Assembly: GCA_030411725.1 (NCBI GenBank)
Contig: MU839827.1
Location: forward strand, 434,001 to 498,000
Origin: Echria macrotheca
Lineage: Eukaryota; Ascomycota; Sordariomycetes; Sordariales; Schizotheciaceae
Reading direction: 5' to 3'
DNA: 64,000 nt
The notes under the pieces were generated by a model. That model saw only the letters and a program-made list of their open reading frames with translations. It searched no databases and was not told the origin of the DNA. Positions 11,354 through 22,347 of the stretch are shown here, piece by piece; positions within the stretch are counted from its first letter, which is position 1, and each line of letters begins with the position of its first letter. Made by a program: the position numbers and the translations under genes.

Positions 11354-12416
11354 ATTTCCCTTTTTAATAATTAAGCTATCTTTACGCTTATTATTAGGCT
11401 TTAATACTCTTTTAATCTTATACTTATTTTTATTATTTTAAGTAACCTCCGCGTTATGGGCTTTTTTGCTACCTTTAGCCAATAGCTTAATATAGGTCTC
11501 GTTAAGGAAATCCGCTTAAATATACGCAAGTATATACTACCCTAATTTATCGCGTAATTTAACGCGTATCCGCACTACTTAGTCTAGTAACTTATCCTTA
11601 ACGCTTATAATAAAAATTACTTTAGTTAATTCTTTAGGGATAAGTATATTAACTTTTTAAAGCTGCTTTATTATATTTTTAAACTATTTAATATAGCTTT
11701 AACTATTTTTATTTATATAAGTTATATTAATTAGATTTTTATATAAGATAAGTTAAATAATAAGTTTAATATAGCGATAAATAGATCTAAGATTATTAAA
11801 AGATTAAAAGTTACTTGTAAAGTTAAAATAAGTAAAATATAAAAACGTTATAGTTTAAATAAACTATAAAATAAGTTTAATATTACTTTTATTATTAAAT
11901 TTTATTTTTCCGTTTTATTTATTAATCATTATAAGGTTTTTAATAATTTTATACTAGATTTCGAAATTTTCTTTACCTTTAAGCTATATAGCTTTAGGGA
12001 TTTTAAAAGGTTTTTAAATAATAAAGATATTTATATTTTTAAAAGCGATTAGGGATATATTTTAAGCTACAGATCTAACCGAATTAGTATTTAAAAGGAG
12101 TTTAAACGACGAATTAAACTTTAAAATAATAATTTTAGTAAAGTTAATACCTTTTTTTTTTCTTAACAGCTTAATAATTAAATTATTATTAATTACTATA
12201 GTATTAATAAGGTTTTATTTTACTAAATTATTATTTGGGATATTAAATTAGGTAAACCTTTACTGTTATTTTTTTACTTTTTTATTAAGTACGCGTTAAA
12301 TTTTATATAAAATAAAACGCGTTAGATCTATCTCCTCCTTAAACTCTATAGTACTATTATTACTTGTTAGTTTAGTAGTAAAAGGGTAAGGTTTATAAAG
12401 ATATTTAGTTATTACT

Positions 12417-12766
12417 TGTAACTGATCTTTTTCGCGATGGAGATCTTTTTAGTTGGTTAAATTGGGCTTATAACTTATTGGATTTTAAGTCTTTTACTAG
12501 GGAATAGATTATATATTAATTAATAGTACTAGCTTAGTTAGGGTACTAGTTGGGCTAGGTTTATTTATATTTATCCGATTTCTTTGTTTTTATATACCTT
12601 TATCTTCCTGATTAAGTTTTCTTTAACTTAGTTGTATGCCTACTTGATTTAGTCGCCTGTAAGTAAACAAAGAGCTCTAAGGTGTCTTGCATCACTAGCG
12701 GCCTTTGGGCCTTTACCCATCAGGGTGCCTGCATCTTCACACAAACACCACCAAACCATCATTACA
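12417..12766 (-). repeat. Right LTR (5' LTR of the element)
   Basis: Partner of 7150-7496. Its last 110 bp (about 12655-12766) keep normal GC content, whereas its inner end is as AT-rich as the interior. Confidence 0.8.
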
Positions 12767-13638
12767 GTCGATCTTGTATACAATTTAAGCATTTGCAGTC
12801 CAGGCTAGAAGGGTCGACTCCCAGTTTTGTTGGTAGGTTTATCGAAGAGATTCGAAGAAGTCTTTGCAATCCTCGCAAGCAGGTGGCGGGCAGTGTACCG
12901 AGCATTGGGCGCACATCAAAGACTTCATTCAAACGCCAGAGTGAATAAAATGTTGCAAAGATTTCTACAACAGAGATGCTTCGGGTACACCAACCTGCGT
13001 TGTATCATGACATGGGACTGGGTGGGAAAAAATGACAAAAAAGCTCCCCATCCCGTCCGAAGAGGGGATGGCTACGAAAAACTCACACAGCGCGGAATTT
13101 TTACTGCCACGTAGCGGACTCGATTCCGGAGTCTCTTTGCAGAGCGCTCAACCGAGTGTTGACCTCCCGCGGCGCAGAGGCAACGCCCTCCCACCTGCGC
13201 CAACTACCCTAGAGCAGTTGACGTGGATGTTTGGGCCCGATGGTAATGGGGGCGTTGGATCGGATATATATAGTCCGGATCTGTGCACGTTACGTACACC
13301 CCAATGATTTGGATTCGGGATCCCGCATCGAATCTCGACCCGTACCCTTCGTACTTGGTGCATGAGCAATACCATGGCTATATATCACTCTACTATTCAA
13401 ACGCAGCAAGTCAAAGCTTCGATTTCACTATGGAAAGACCTGACCATCATCCTCCATATAGACCCTGGCTATTTCCCAGCAGCCTGTCGAGAGATTCCAT
13501 GTGTCTCCCCGCCTCTCTTCGGGCACTGGGGATATCAGGTAGGTACGGTGTCCAGACCGCCCAACCACTTGTTCCAAGCTAAAACCAGAAAGGTGCGCCT
13601 TCAAGCCCCGAGGCCGAGTCCCTTCTCTTTCTGGTATC
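12767..13638. other. Intergenic region right of the retroelement
   Basis: Base composition returns to normal immediately after the LTR. Open frames here are short and show no recognisable protein; no gene is called. Confidence 0.45.
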
Positions 13639-14334
13639 TTAACAAATCGCGCATCGGCCGCCTTTACCTTTCTTGTCGTTCTTGCCCTTCTTTTTCGCTT
13701 TGCCGCCCGCGTCCTGGCTCGTCGTGCCGCCCGCGGCATAGCTTGAACTGCATCCTCGTCATCAGCAAAGCAAAGAAACTGCATCCCTTAAAGCCACAAC
13801 ACACCCTTGGGTAGTCGGTCCGCTAGTGTCAAACTGGGCTTCGTCTCCAGGCTCCCACGAGGCACGCTCTTCTTCGATGTCGGACACAGTGTAGCTTCCA
13901 GTGGGATAATAAGAACTGCTAGACATGGCCGAGACGGTCGACACTTGACGCTGCGGTATGTAGCTGCTAGACGGTTGTAAATACGACGATGGACGCTCCG
14001 AAAATGCATAGGGGTTCGGCTCCTCTCCCGCTCCGACGACCCCGGCAGAGTTCGCCGCTGGCTCCATGTACCCAGATCCGTAGGAGCCTCGAGCTGGTGT
14101 ATCATAGCCGCCGGAGTACGTGGTGCTGCCTGTGTATTGGGAGCCGCCGTAGTATGTGGTGCTGCCTGTGAAGTTGGAGCCGCCGTGGTACCCGTGCGTC
14201 GACACGACGCTGTCGCGCTGCGATGCCGCCGCCCAGTCGTAGTTGTAGCTCGAGCTGGGCTGGGTCGGGGACTCGTAGGTGGATACCGGAAGCCTGCGCT
14301 TCTGATCGCGACTATTTGTGGTTGAGCCCGACAT
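13639..14334 (-). CDS. Small Tyr/Ser/Gly-rich protein with polybasic tail and CaaX-like end
   Basis: Two exons, 13805-14334 and 13639-13747, with a 57 bp intron (13748-13804, GTGTGT...GATGCAG) that contains in-frame stops. The product is 212 aa. The body is low complexity with repeated GGSxxTGSTTY units (about residues 50-75) and many Ser, Tyr and Gly. After the splice the tail becomes strongly basic (KAKKKGKNDKKGKGG) and ends RCAIC-stop. A terminal Cys-Ala-Ile-Cys behind a lysine cluster resembles the farnesylation and membrane-targeting tails of Ras-type proteins; prenylation is inference. No family is recognised. The tail only appears once the intron is removed, so a single-exon model would miss it and end in a spurious C-terminus. 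Confidence 0.72.
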
Positions 14335-15156
14335 GGTTACTGACGCTTTGAGTTTCTGAATTCTCTGTTGCCTGTCGGTGATCGAGGGACGTCGTTAGCC
14401 ATGATTGGGGGGGAACCACCGATCCATGGGGAATATATAGACCCGAAACAATCCAAATGATGGTTGTCGTCGCATCGTCGAGTGTCATAATCGAAGGAAT
14501 CTTTGTGAAGGGGAGGCTCGAGAGACAGCTGTCTAGCTTCTGCGATGGTTCAGGATGCACATTCCAGGGTCGCCATATTGGATCAGAGATAGATCCGATA
14601 AGCAGGCCACGACACTGCATCCACATGTCTTTGGTAGCCCAGGTGACTTCTGCATGTGACGATACACGCCGTCGACTGCCGGTGGGAGGCTAGTATAGAA
14701 ATTGGCGACAAACACTCGTCTCAAAATAGCGCTGGGGGGCCAGACCTCGAAACTGACGCCATAACACACGCACCACTGGGTAGTACTTAAATTACAGAGC
14801 GGTCCTCGTGCTGTGTTTGCCTGGCTTTTCCTTCATCGACATCGGATGCCAGATTCCAGAGCGACCTCTGTGCAAGCTCGAAAACCCATTGGACCTGAAC
14901 TTGTTGTCGGCGAGAGAGATAACGGGCCACCGATCAAGAAATGTACATCGCCTCTGCCCCGTTGTCCTTCGGGGTGCCTCAATATGGTTGGCTTTTCAGG
15001 GATAATGGGAGGAGAAGAAGAGTCGGCGCGTACGCACGTGACTTGGCCGAGCAGGCCCAGATGACGCGCATTCCGCGACAAGCGCGACGCGCTTTTGAAG
15101 ATTGCCCCTCCCCCTCTTCGACAGTAGCGCAACACCAGAACACAAACACCGAAGAA
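14335..15156. other. Divergent intergenic region before thymidylate synthase
   Basis: Shared upstream region of the CaaX-like gene (minus) and thymidylate synthase (plus). No gene seen. Contains a CACGTG at 15035-15040 and two ACGCG cores described separately. Confidence 0.5.
15064..15091 (+). promoter_or_regulatory. Paired ACGCG cores, candidate MBF-type cell-cycle sites
   Basis: ACGCG occurs at 15064-15068 and 15087-15091, each in the context GACGCGC, 66-93 bp before the thymidylate synthase ATG. ACGCG is the core of the MluI cell-cycle box, and thymidylate synthase is a classic MBF target in yeast. The full ACGCGT palindrome is not present, so this is only a candidate. Confidence 0.3.
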
Positions 15157-16266
15157 ATGACTGTCACGCAAAATACAGCACCAGCCTCGACTGAGATGGC
15201 GGAGAAACCACCAGTCTCCGCTCAGAATGGCCAGCCCAAGCCCAATGTCGAGGAGCTCCAGTACATGGACCTGGTCCGCGAGATTCTCGACGAGGGCGAG
15301 CTGCGCCGCGACCGGTAAGAACCGTCACCCACCAATATTGACCAATCCGCCGTGCTAACACCATCCAGAACAGGAACAGGCACCTACTCCATCTTCGCCC
15401 CCCGACCGCTCAAGTTCAAGCTCAACCGCGACGGCACGCCCATCCTCCCCCTCCTCACAACCAAACGAGTCTTTACGCGCGCCGTGATCGAAGAACTGCT
15501 CTGGTTCATCGAGGGCAACACCTCCTCCAAATCCCTCAGCGATAAGGGAATCAAGATCTGGGACGGCAACGGCTCGCGCGAGTTTCTCGACCAGCTAGGC
15601 ATGACGCACCGCGAGGCAGGCGACCTCGGACCGGTGTACGGCTTCCAGTGGCGCCACTTCGGCGCCGACTACGTCGACTACAAGACCGACTACACGGGCC
15701 AGGGCGTTGATCAACTGCAACGAATCATCCACACGCTGCGCACGAATCCGTACGACCGCCGGCTGATCCTGAGTGCGTGGAACCCCAAGGACCTCCCGCA
15801 GATGGTGTTGCCGCCATGCCACATGTTTGCCCAGTTTTATGTGTCGTATCCCCGGTCGTCTTCCTCCGCCGCGATCTCGGCGGAACAAGAGCAGCAACGA
15901 CAGGGGGACGGCGCCCCGGCGCCGGCGGCGGTCAAGGGCCACCTGCACTGCCAGCTCTACCAGCGCTCGTGCGACATGGGCCTGGGCGTCCCGTTTAATA
16001 TCGCCAGCTACGCGCTGCTGACGCACATGCTCGCGCACGTCTGCGATCTCGTCCCGGGGAGTTTGACACATGTCATGGGCGACGCACATGTCTATCTCAA
16101 CCATGTCGACGCGCTGCGTGTCCAGTTGGAGCGCGAGCCGCGAGCGTTCCCCGAGCTGGAGATTGCGCGCGAGAAGAATGGGAGTATTGACGGGTGGAAG
16201 CTGGAGGATTTTGTCATCAAGGGGTATAACCCGCACAAGACGATTCCCATGGAGATGTCTGTATGA
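15157..16266 (+). CDS. cdc21: Thymidylate synthase
   Basis: Two exons: 15157-15314 and 15369-16266, with a 54 bp GTAAGA...CCAG intron (branch site GTGCTAACAC), giving 351 aa. The intron splits the family-specific DRTGTGT motif, which re-forms only after splicing and so fixes the junction. Catalytic Cys203 lies in VLPPCHMFAQFY; the dUMP/folate-binding stretch RSCDMGLGVPFNIASY and the C-terminal NPHKTIPMEMSV are present. The enzyme methylates dUMP to dTMP with methylene-tetrahydrofolate in the cytosol or nucleus. About 40 extra N-terminal residues and a Ser/Gln/Ala-rich insertion after FAQFYVSYP make it longer than bacterial forms. Confidence 0.96.
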
Positions 16267-16658
16267 GTTGTGTAGTTGTTGTTTTTCTGTATCTCTTTTC
16301 AGCGGTATTGGCAACTGGGTTTTGTAGTATGTATGTAGGATCTTGAGAACATGAAGGGATAGATATAAGTGCGGGTAACCGTGTGGCAGCATTGGAGGAT
16401 CAAACGACGACAGCGTATTCCGTACTTCCTCCCACTTGAGTTTGAGAGTGAGATCTTAGCATCACCGTTGCCTAGTCCGACCCCGAGCCGGCCATTCAGG
16501 GGTCAGTCAGCCCGGGGTTGCAACGGGCTTACATGGCTGATTCCGAACATGGCTCAATAAATGCAGCGACAATCCCATTTTTTTGTCATCAATTCACCAT
16601 CACCAGCACCACCTTCAAACTCCATGTAAACGGCTCTTCTGTAGGGACAGTAAAAAAA
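16267..16658. other. Intergenic region between thymidylate synthase and P450
   Basis: No gene. An in-frame ATG at 16518 would extend the P450 by 47 residues, but the segment lacks P450 character and the downstream ATG at 16659 opens directly on the membrane anchor. Confidence 0.5.
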
Positions 16659-18316
16659 ATGGACATATCAACAAGCACAATAGCCGGCGCCGCGCTCGCC
16701 ACCCTCGTGGCAATCTGGACCCTCGACGTATTCCTCCTCTCGCGCGCCTCCCCCGGCGAGCCGGCCTACATCCGGCCCCGGGTCCCGGTGATAGGCCACC
16801 TCCTCGGCCTCGCGCGCGGCGGCGTAGCCTACGCCTACCAAGCCTCGGCATCCCAACTCCACCAGAAGGGCATCGCGACGATCCCCGTGATCTTCTCAGT
16901 GCGCATCTACGTGGTCACGGGCCGCAGCCTCGTCGCGGGCGTCCAGCGCGCCGCGTCGAGGGCCATTTCGTTCGCCGGCTTCGTGCAGACAGTCAATAAA
17001 ACGTGGAACCGGCTCGGGCCGGCCGCGCTCGCGCGCCATGACGATCCGGCTGTGCACGCCGAGGCGAAGGCGATCATCACGCGGGGCCTGATGCCGGGGG
17101 ACGAGCTGGACCGGTTGAATCTTGTTTCGGTCACGGAGCAGATCCGGATGCTGGGTGAGCTGGCGGGTCGAGGAGAAGAAAAAGAAATCGAGCTGATGGA
17201 GTGGGTGCGCCGCGTCATTGTCGCGAGCAACTCGACGGCGCTGTATGGGCCGCAGAATCCGTTCCGGGATCCGGCTCATGATGCTGATTTTTGGTACCCC
17301 CCCTTTTTGTCTCTCTCTCTCTCTCTCGTACCGAAAAGGGGTCCTAACAGGGGAAAAAAAAAAGGACCTTCCACCGCGGCGCCGGCGTTCTCCTCCTCGA
17401 CTTCCTCCCGCGCCTCCTCGCGCCACGCACCGTCCGCGCCCGAGACGCCAACATAGCGCGGTACCGCGCCTACCACGCCGCGTCGGGCCACCTCAGCGCC
17501 TCGGCCGTGGTCCGCGACCGCCACGCCCTCTGGGCCTCGCTAGGCTGGACCGACACGGAACAAGCAGGGATGACCTTCGGCCTCGACGCCGCCATCTTCC
17601 CGAACCACACGCCCACAGCCTTCTGGTGTCTAATCGAGCTCCTCTCGCGGCCGGAGCTCGTCGAGTCCATCCGCGCCGAACTCGTCACCAGCGGCGCCGT
17701 CACCCGTTTTTCTTCCTCCCACATCCTACTAGACATCTCCCGCCTCTGCACAGCCTGCCCCCTCCTCCTCTCAACCTTCCAAGAAACCCAACGCATCCAC
17801 ACGATCCACGCCCAAATCCGGCAGGTCACGCGCGCCACGACGCTCACAGACGACACTACCGGCACGAAATACACCCTCCGCCCCGGTTCCTACCTCCAAG
17901 TCCCCTCGCAGCCCGCCCTCCGCGACCCTGCAACCTGGGGCTCGTCCCCCGAACCCTCCATCTTCCATCCCACCCGCTTCATGACACTCCTCTCCCAAAA
18001 GACGAACTCAGAAATATTAACACCGGGAACGTTCCCGGTATGGGGAATAGCCCCCCACATCTGTCCAGCCCGCCAGTTCGCCTCGTCCAGCATCATGGCC
18101 CTGATGGCCCTGACCATCATGCGGTTCGACGTCGAGAGTGCGAACGACAAGACCATAAAACTGCCAGAGGGATACCACGACCTCGCTACCGTTCCGTATC
18201 CCAAGACCAAGGTACACCTGCGCATGCGGCCAAGGGAGGGGTGGAATGGGGACCGGGTGAAATGGGAGGCGAGCGTCGGGGAGGGGGGGACTAAGATTCC
18301 TATTGCTATTAACTAG
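16659..18316 (+). CDS. Cytochrome P450, divergent, CYP7/CYP8-like architecture
   Basis: Exons 16659-17293 and 17365-18316 join in frame to 528 aa. The intron (GTACCC...AAAG) contains a TC dinucleotide run and a CCTAAC branch site; the nearer CAG acceptor would shift frame and stop. The protein has an N-terminal signal anchor (about 5-27), a proline hinge (RPRVPVIGHL), an I-helix-like stretch (FPNHTPTAFW) reminiscent of CYP7/CYP8 enzymes, the ExxR pair in FQETQR (Glu352, Arg355), and the haem thiolate in VWGIAPHICPARQFA (Cys445). The haem loop departs from FxxGxxxCxG: Trp for Phe, and Ala for both glycines. ER-bound monooxygenase is the likely role; the substrate is unknown. It follows thymidylate synthase on the same strand, with no functional link implied. 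Confidence 0.87.
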
Positions 18317-19263
18317 TTCTAAAGGCTCTAATATTGTATATATGTCTGCGCTTGCAGGCACTCATGTGCTATAACCATATAGAAGAGAGAACGCTTACCC
18401 TTTAACAGGTGGAAGCCTTCGGCTTCCCCACGTCTTAAGCCAAATAATAATTTATCTGTCGCTTTTCTTTCTCTCACGTATCTCTCAGTCGTCGAGATGT
18501 TTGAGGAGACTATCGCAAGATGTGATGAGGGGGTTCTATTTGCAAAACTCCCTAGGTGAGGGTGTATGAAACTAGGGTGATGCAAAGGAGGGACCAGCCA
18601 GGGAGGCCGGGGAGGAGGCAGCCCAAAAAAAGCTCGAGTCCGGGGTGAGAAAAAAAACCGAGCCCCAGCTGCCTGCCATGCTCACTCACGCCATGTAGGT
18701 ACGATTGGACAACACCTTGCATCATCATTGGCAGAGTGGACAGGGTCCAAATGAGCAGAGGAGGTAAAAGACATGTGGAAACACAGACGTAAACACATGT
18801 AAATCCTGAAGAAAATGGAAGGGTAAGGTAGAAAGCTTGACATGTAGAGAAAGTCAAAGAACCAACAACCATCGGTCGATGTCATTACCATGCATAAGTG
18901 CGGCACCAACATCGCGGCAAGCCCACATTTTACAACACTGACAGTTTGGGTGGCGGTGAATGGTGCAGGCTCACACAGCGACCAAACCCTCTACACCAAA
19001 CACGTCTGAGGCCTGAGATACCATGAGAAGAGACACGAGTAGTAAACCAAAGCCACGGATTTGCAGCCAACTCACAAGATCAAAACGACGTCACAATCAT
19101 AGTTCACTAAACTCTATCTATCGTCATCATGACTTTTCAGCTACCAACACTGTCTCTGCCATCATCTAGAATCTCAGTAGAATCATTAACCTCAGAAATC
19201 CACGCCCAAAATCGTTGCTCATCAACAACAAATCCGTGGTATCATGGTCAAACTCAAATACAC
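18317..19263. other. Convergent intergenic region
   Basis: 3' flanks of the P450 and the trehalose synthase genes, which converge here. No gene or RNA recognised; A-rich and G-rich runs only. Confidence 0.45.
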
Positions 19264-22200
19264 TTAGGCAGCTTCAGCAGCAGGCTTGGCTTCAGCAGCA
19301 GGCTTGGCCTCGGGTGCCTTGGTGTGCACCGGGACGTTCTTGGTCTGCGTGAAGTGTCGTGGCAGCCGGTTCTCGTTCTCGGCGTATGGGAACCCAGCCT
19401 CCTCACGCGCCATGTCATTAACCCACTTCTCATTGCCCTTGAGACCGCCCTTGCCGTGCTTCTCAACACCGACCTCGGCCCACTTGGCGGCCAGATAGTA
19501 CCAGCCGAGAGCATTGCCCACAGTTCCGACTTCGTCCGAAACACCGGTTCTGGCAGCATGACTCATCTTCTTGTGCAGCTCCTCATTGGTGAAAAGCTCC
19601 AAGAGATGGCCAGCAACAGCCTTCCAGTCGCCAGGGGTGACGAGGAATCCGTTGACCTTGTCCTTGACCTGGAGCGGGATACCACCGGTGTTCGTAACAA
19701 TGACGGGGCGACCGGCGTGGAGAGCCTCCGATACCTTCACCTCGAAACCTTCGCGAGTTGAAAGCTGCAGGACAACATGGGCATTTGCGAGCATCGTGTT
19801 GATCAGCTGATCGTTGGGGTCAAGACGCATCACACTGATGTCCTTGATGAGGTCGGGGTAGTAAGTCTCCAGCTGAGCCATGGTCTGATCATAGATCAGG
19901 CTGGCATCGGGGTCGTCGACGGAACCGTTGCCGCAGACAACCAGCTGCGGGACATCGGTAACACCGGCCTTTTCACATTGGCGGCGGAACTCGGCGTACG
20001 AGTCGATAACCGTGGGAATGCCCTTGGCAGGGTCGAAACGGGCGACTTGAACAATGTACTTGCGCGCAGGCCAGTTCAACTCGGTCCTGTCGTTGATTAG
20101 CCCGGCTCATAACGGCATTACCAACTCGGTTCGACTTACATGCGCTGTGAGTGGCAGGCCACATTGTAGAGATGTCCGTAGTAACCAGAGTCCCAACTGT
20201 TCAAGTGCTTGTTCAGGCCATCAAGCCAATCGGTCGTGGCGGGAAGATAGACGACCTTCTCGCGGGGAACGTTGTGGGGGACAAAGATGGGAATGGGGTG
20301 GCTGATGAACATGTCACAGCCCTGGATGTTGCTCCACAGGAAGTCCCAGATATCAGCCTGGGGCGTGCCAGCTTTGGCAACCAGGTCGCTGCGGATCTGG
20401 ATGTGGGACCGGTACAGCACCGGACGGTCAGGCGTCACCTTCTTGATCAGAGGAATCAGGCCGGGCATTTGCGGGTCGTCAATCTGAGCTCGTCAGCATC
20501 TGTAGTCATTCCAAGTGGGTAATTCGTGGGGTGAGCGTGGGGGAGGTCATGTGTGCCATGTGCAGCAACAAGGCTGAACGGATTGCGGGGGCTACGAGTC
20601 AAAAAAGACTCAGCGGAACTTACGATCACGACATCGGCGCCGCCCTCCTCAGGCGGGCGCAGAGGTCCACCCTCGGAGAACCAGTAGCGGTTGGCATTCT
20701 CCGTGATCCAGTCGATAATAGCCTGCTTCTCCTCGGCCGAGATGCGCTGGTCGGGGTGGCTCACACCCTGAAGAATGTTGTGGACGTTCTTGGTAATGCG
20801 GAAAACACCAGGCCGCGGCTTCGGCACTGTTCGTCACAGTTAGCAGCTTGGCAACCGCCGGATCATCAATATACTTACCATACCAGGTGAGGTCAACACC
20901 CATGAGCCGAGAAAAGCGGACAAGAGCATGTCGCATAAGAGCGACACCGCCTCCCTGGGGGGTAGAGCTGAAGAAAGCCACCTTGGTCTTGTTACCCCGG
21001 AGCTTCTTCGCATATGTCAACATGGTCTCCCAGGTTGCGCTGCCGCAGGTGTCCTTGTGGTTCTGAATCGTTGTGAGGTGTGCGCGGAATCCGGCATCTG
21101 TCTGAACGATGCCGCGGAAACCAACATGGAGGAGAGGAACAAGCGAGGGGCCGAAGTTCATGATGCACTTCCGGGCCATGGAATCAGCCTGCTCGTCGAC
21201 CCGCTTGACGTCCCAGAAGCTCTTATCCTTGTGCTCGTCATCCGGGCGCATGACGATAGGAACGATATCCAGCTCTAGCCACAGTCTAGAGCACAACGTA
21301 GGGCTCATGTATTTGAGCGTGGTCGGCAGGCCGGCGCCAATAAACTTGGCAAAGTTCTCATGCTCATATCTCTGAACTTCGCTGATAACATAGTCGGCGA
21401 TCAGGTCCTCACCCATCCGCATAGCATCGTCGAGGACAATGTGCTTGACCGAGAAGTCGATCAGATACGTGGTGTCGTGAACAGCCACGGCAACAACAGC
21501 CGTGTGGTCGTCTGAAAAGACAGCCGAAATACCAAGGTAGAGGGTCTTGGTGTACCGAATTAGCACCATGTCCAATCTGTAGAAAAACCAATATCACCGC
21601 CAAGGAAGGTGCTGTATAACTTACCGTCAGAGCGGGTCCGAAATGTCCTTCCTTCTCGACAAGCGTGCTCATCTGACGCTTACGGTGCACCGAAGTGCCC
21701 GTCGAGAACTTGCGACCCTTCTCGAACGCCATGATTGCGTGGATGAACGGTCGGAGACTCTTTGGTTTATGCCACCTGGGGGCAGAAGTCGTGCTTGGGC
21801 TTTCGTAGCCGCTTCGCTCAGGCGAAGATTCGGTGCCAGACGCGTTGGGGGTGTCCCTAGCGAGCTCGCGAAGCTGACGAGGTTGCTGCGATGTGTTCAA
21901 GGAGGGATGGGAAGTTGGACCAGAGGCCGGAGCTTGGTCTTTGGAAGCTGGAGTCTGGATGGGAGAAGGAGAAGACGAGAGATTGCGAGCGAAGTGGGGG
22001 GAGGAGGATCGGACGGAGCTATGTAGGGAATTGGGATGGGCGACAAAGAAATTGGAGCTTGTGGGCAGCGGCGAGGAGGGTGTGTGAGGGTGGCGCTGAT
22101 CCAGGACAGGCACGATAGAAGCCGCGGATTCGCCCACGGCAGGAGGCTCCTCGCGATGAGCGGGAGCTTCGAGGCGGTGACGCAGGTCGTCGTGCTGCAG

Positions 22201-22347
22201 CTGCAGGTTGGCCTGCGGGACCGGGGTCGAGCCTTCGTCGGCCGCATCCTGGTTGTGGTGGGGTGGCGGGGCAGCGAGCCCAGACTCTCCCGACTGCTGC
22301 TGCCCGTCCCGTCGTGGGACGTCGCAGTTGCAAGATTTCGCGGCCAT
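19264..22347 (-). CDS. ccg-9: Trehalose synthase/phosphorylase, GT4 family (clock-controlled gene-9 type)
   Basis: Exons on the minus strand: about 21625-22347, 20879-21576, 20624-20826, 20140-20483 and 19264-20086. The last three junctions close in frame with GTAAGT-type donors. The conserved part includes LVEKEGHFGPAL, FFSSTPQGGGVALMRHAL, VDLTWYVPKPRPGVFRITK, IDDPQMPGLIP and the GT4 nucleotide-sugar site EGFEVKVSE (E-x7-E) followed by HAGRPVIVTNTGGIP. This fits the retaining GT4 enzymes that form or phosphorolyse trehalose in the cytosol. The C-terminus ends in a tandem EAKPAA repeat. The first exon, from ATG 22347, supplies about 200 low-complexity Pro/Ser/Gln residues before conserved sequence, so the true start may lie further in. 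The first intron (21576-21624, GTAAGT...TACAG) joins out of frame by one base; see findings. Confidence 0.85.

Larger units (their letters stand above)
7150..12766 (-). mobile_element. RIP-degraded Ty1/copia LTR retrotransposon
   Basis: About 5.6 kb, extremely AT-rich inside, flanked by two diverged direct repeats of about 350 bp that begin TGTAAC and end ATTACA on the plus strand. Orientation is minus: a purine tract (GGAAAACGGGGGAG on the minus strand) sits immediately before the left LTR, as a polypurine tract should sit before a 3' LTR. Read on the minus strand, the interior carries ruined copia-type remnants: gag-like residues near 11450-11560, a zinc knuckle at 11312-11353 and an aspartic protease core at 10901-10936. 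No open frame survives. CpA and TpG are nearly absent while CpG persists, the pattern left by RIP. The 5 bp on either side (CCAGT and GTCGA) do not match, so no target-site duplication is seen. Confidence 0.88.

Noticed and set aside
7150..12766. AT-rich island as centromere or mitochondrial insert
   Set aside because: Flanking LTRs, polypurine tract and readable copia remnants explain it as a RIP-mutated retroelement.
16518..16658. Upstream in-frame start for the P450
   Set aside because: The 47 extra residues are polar and unlike any P450 N-terminus; the ATG at 16659 leads straight into the membrane anchor.
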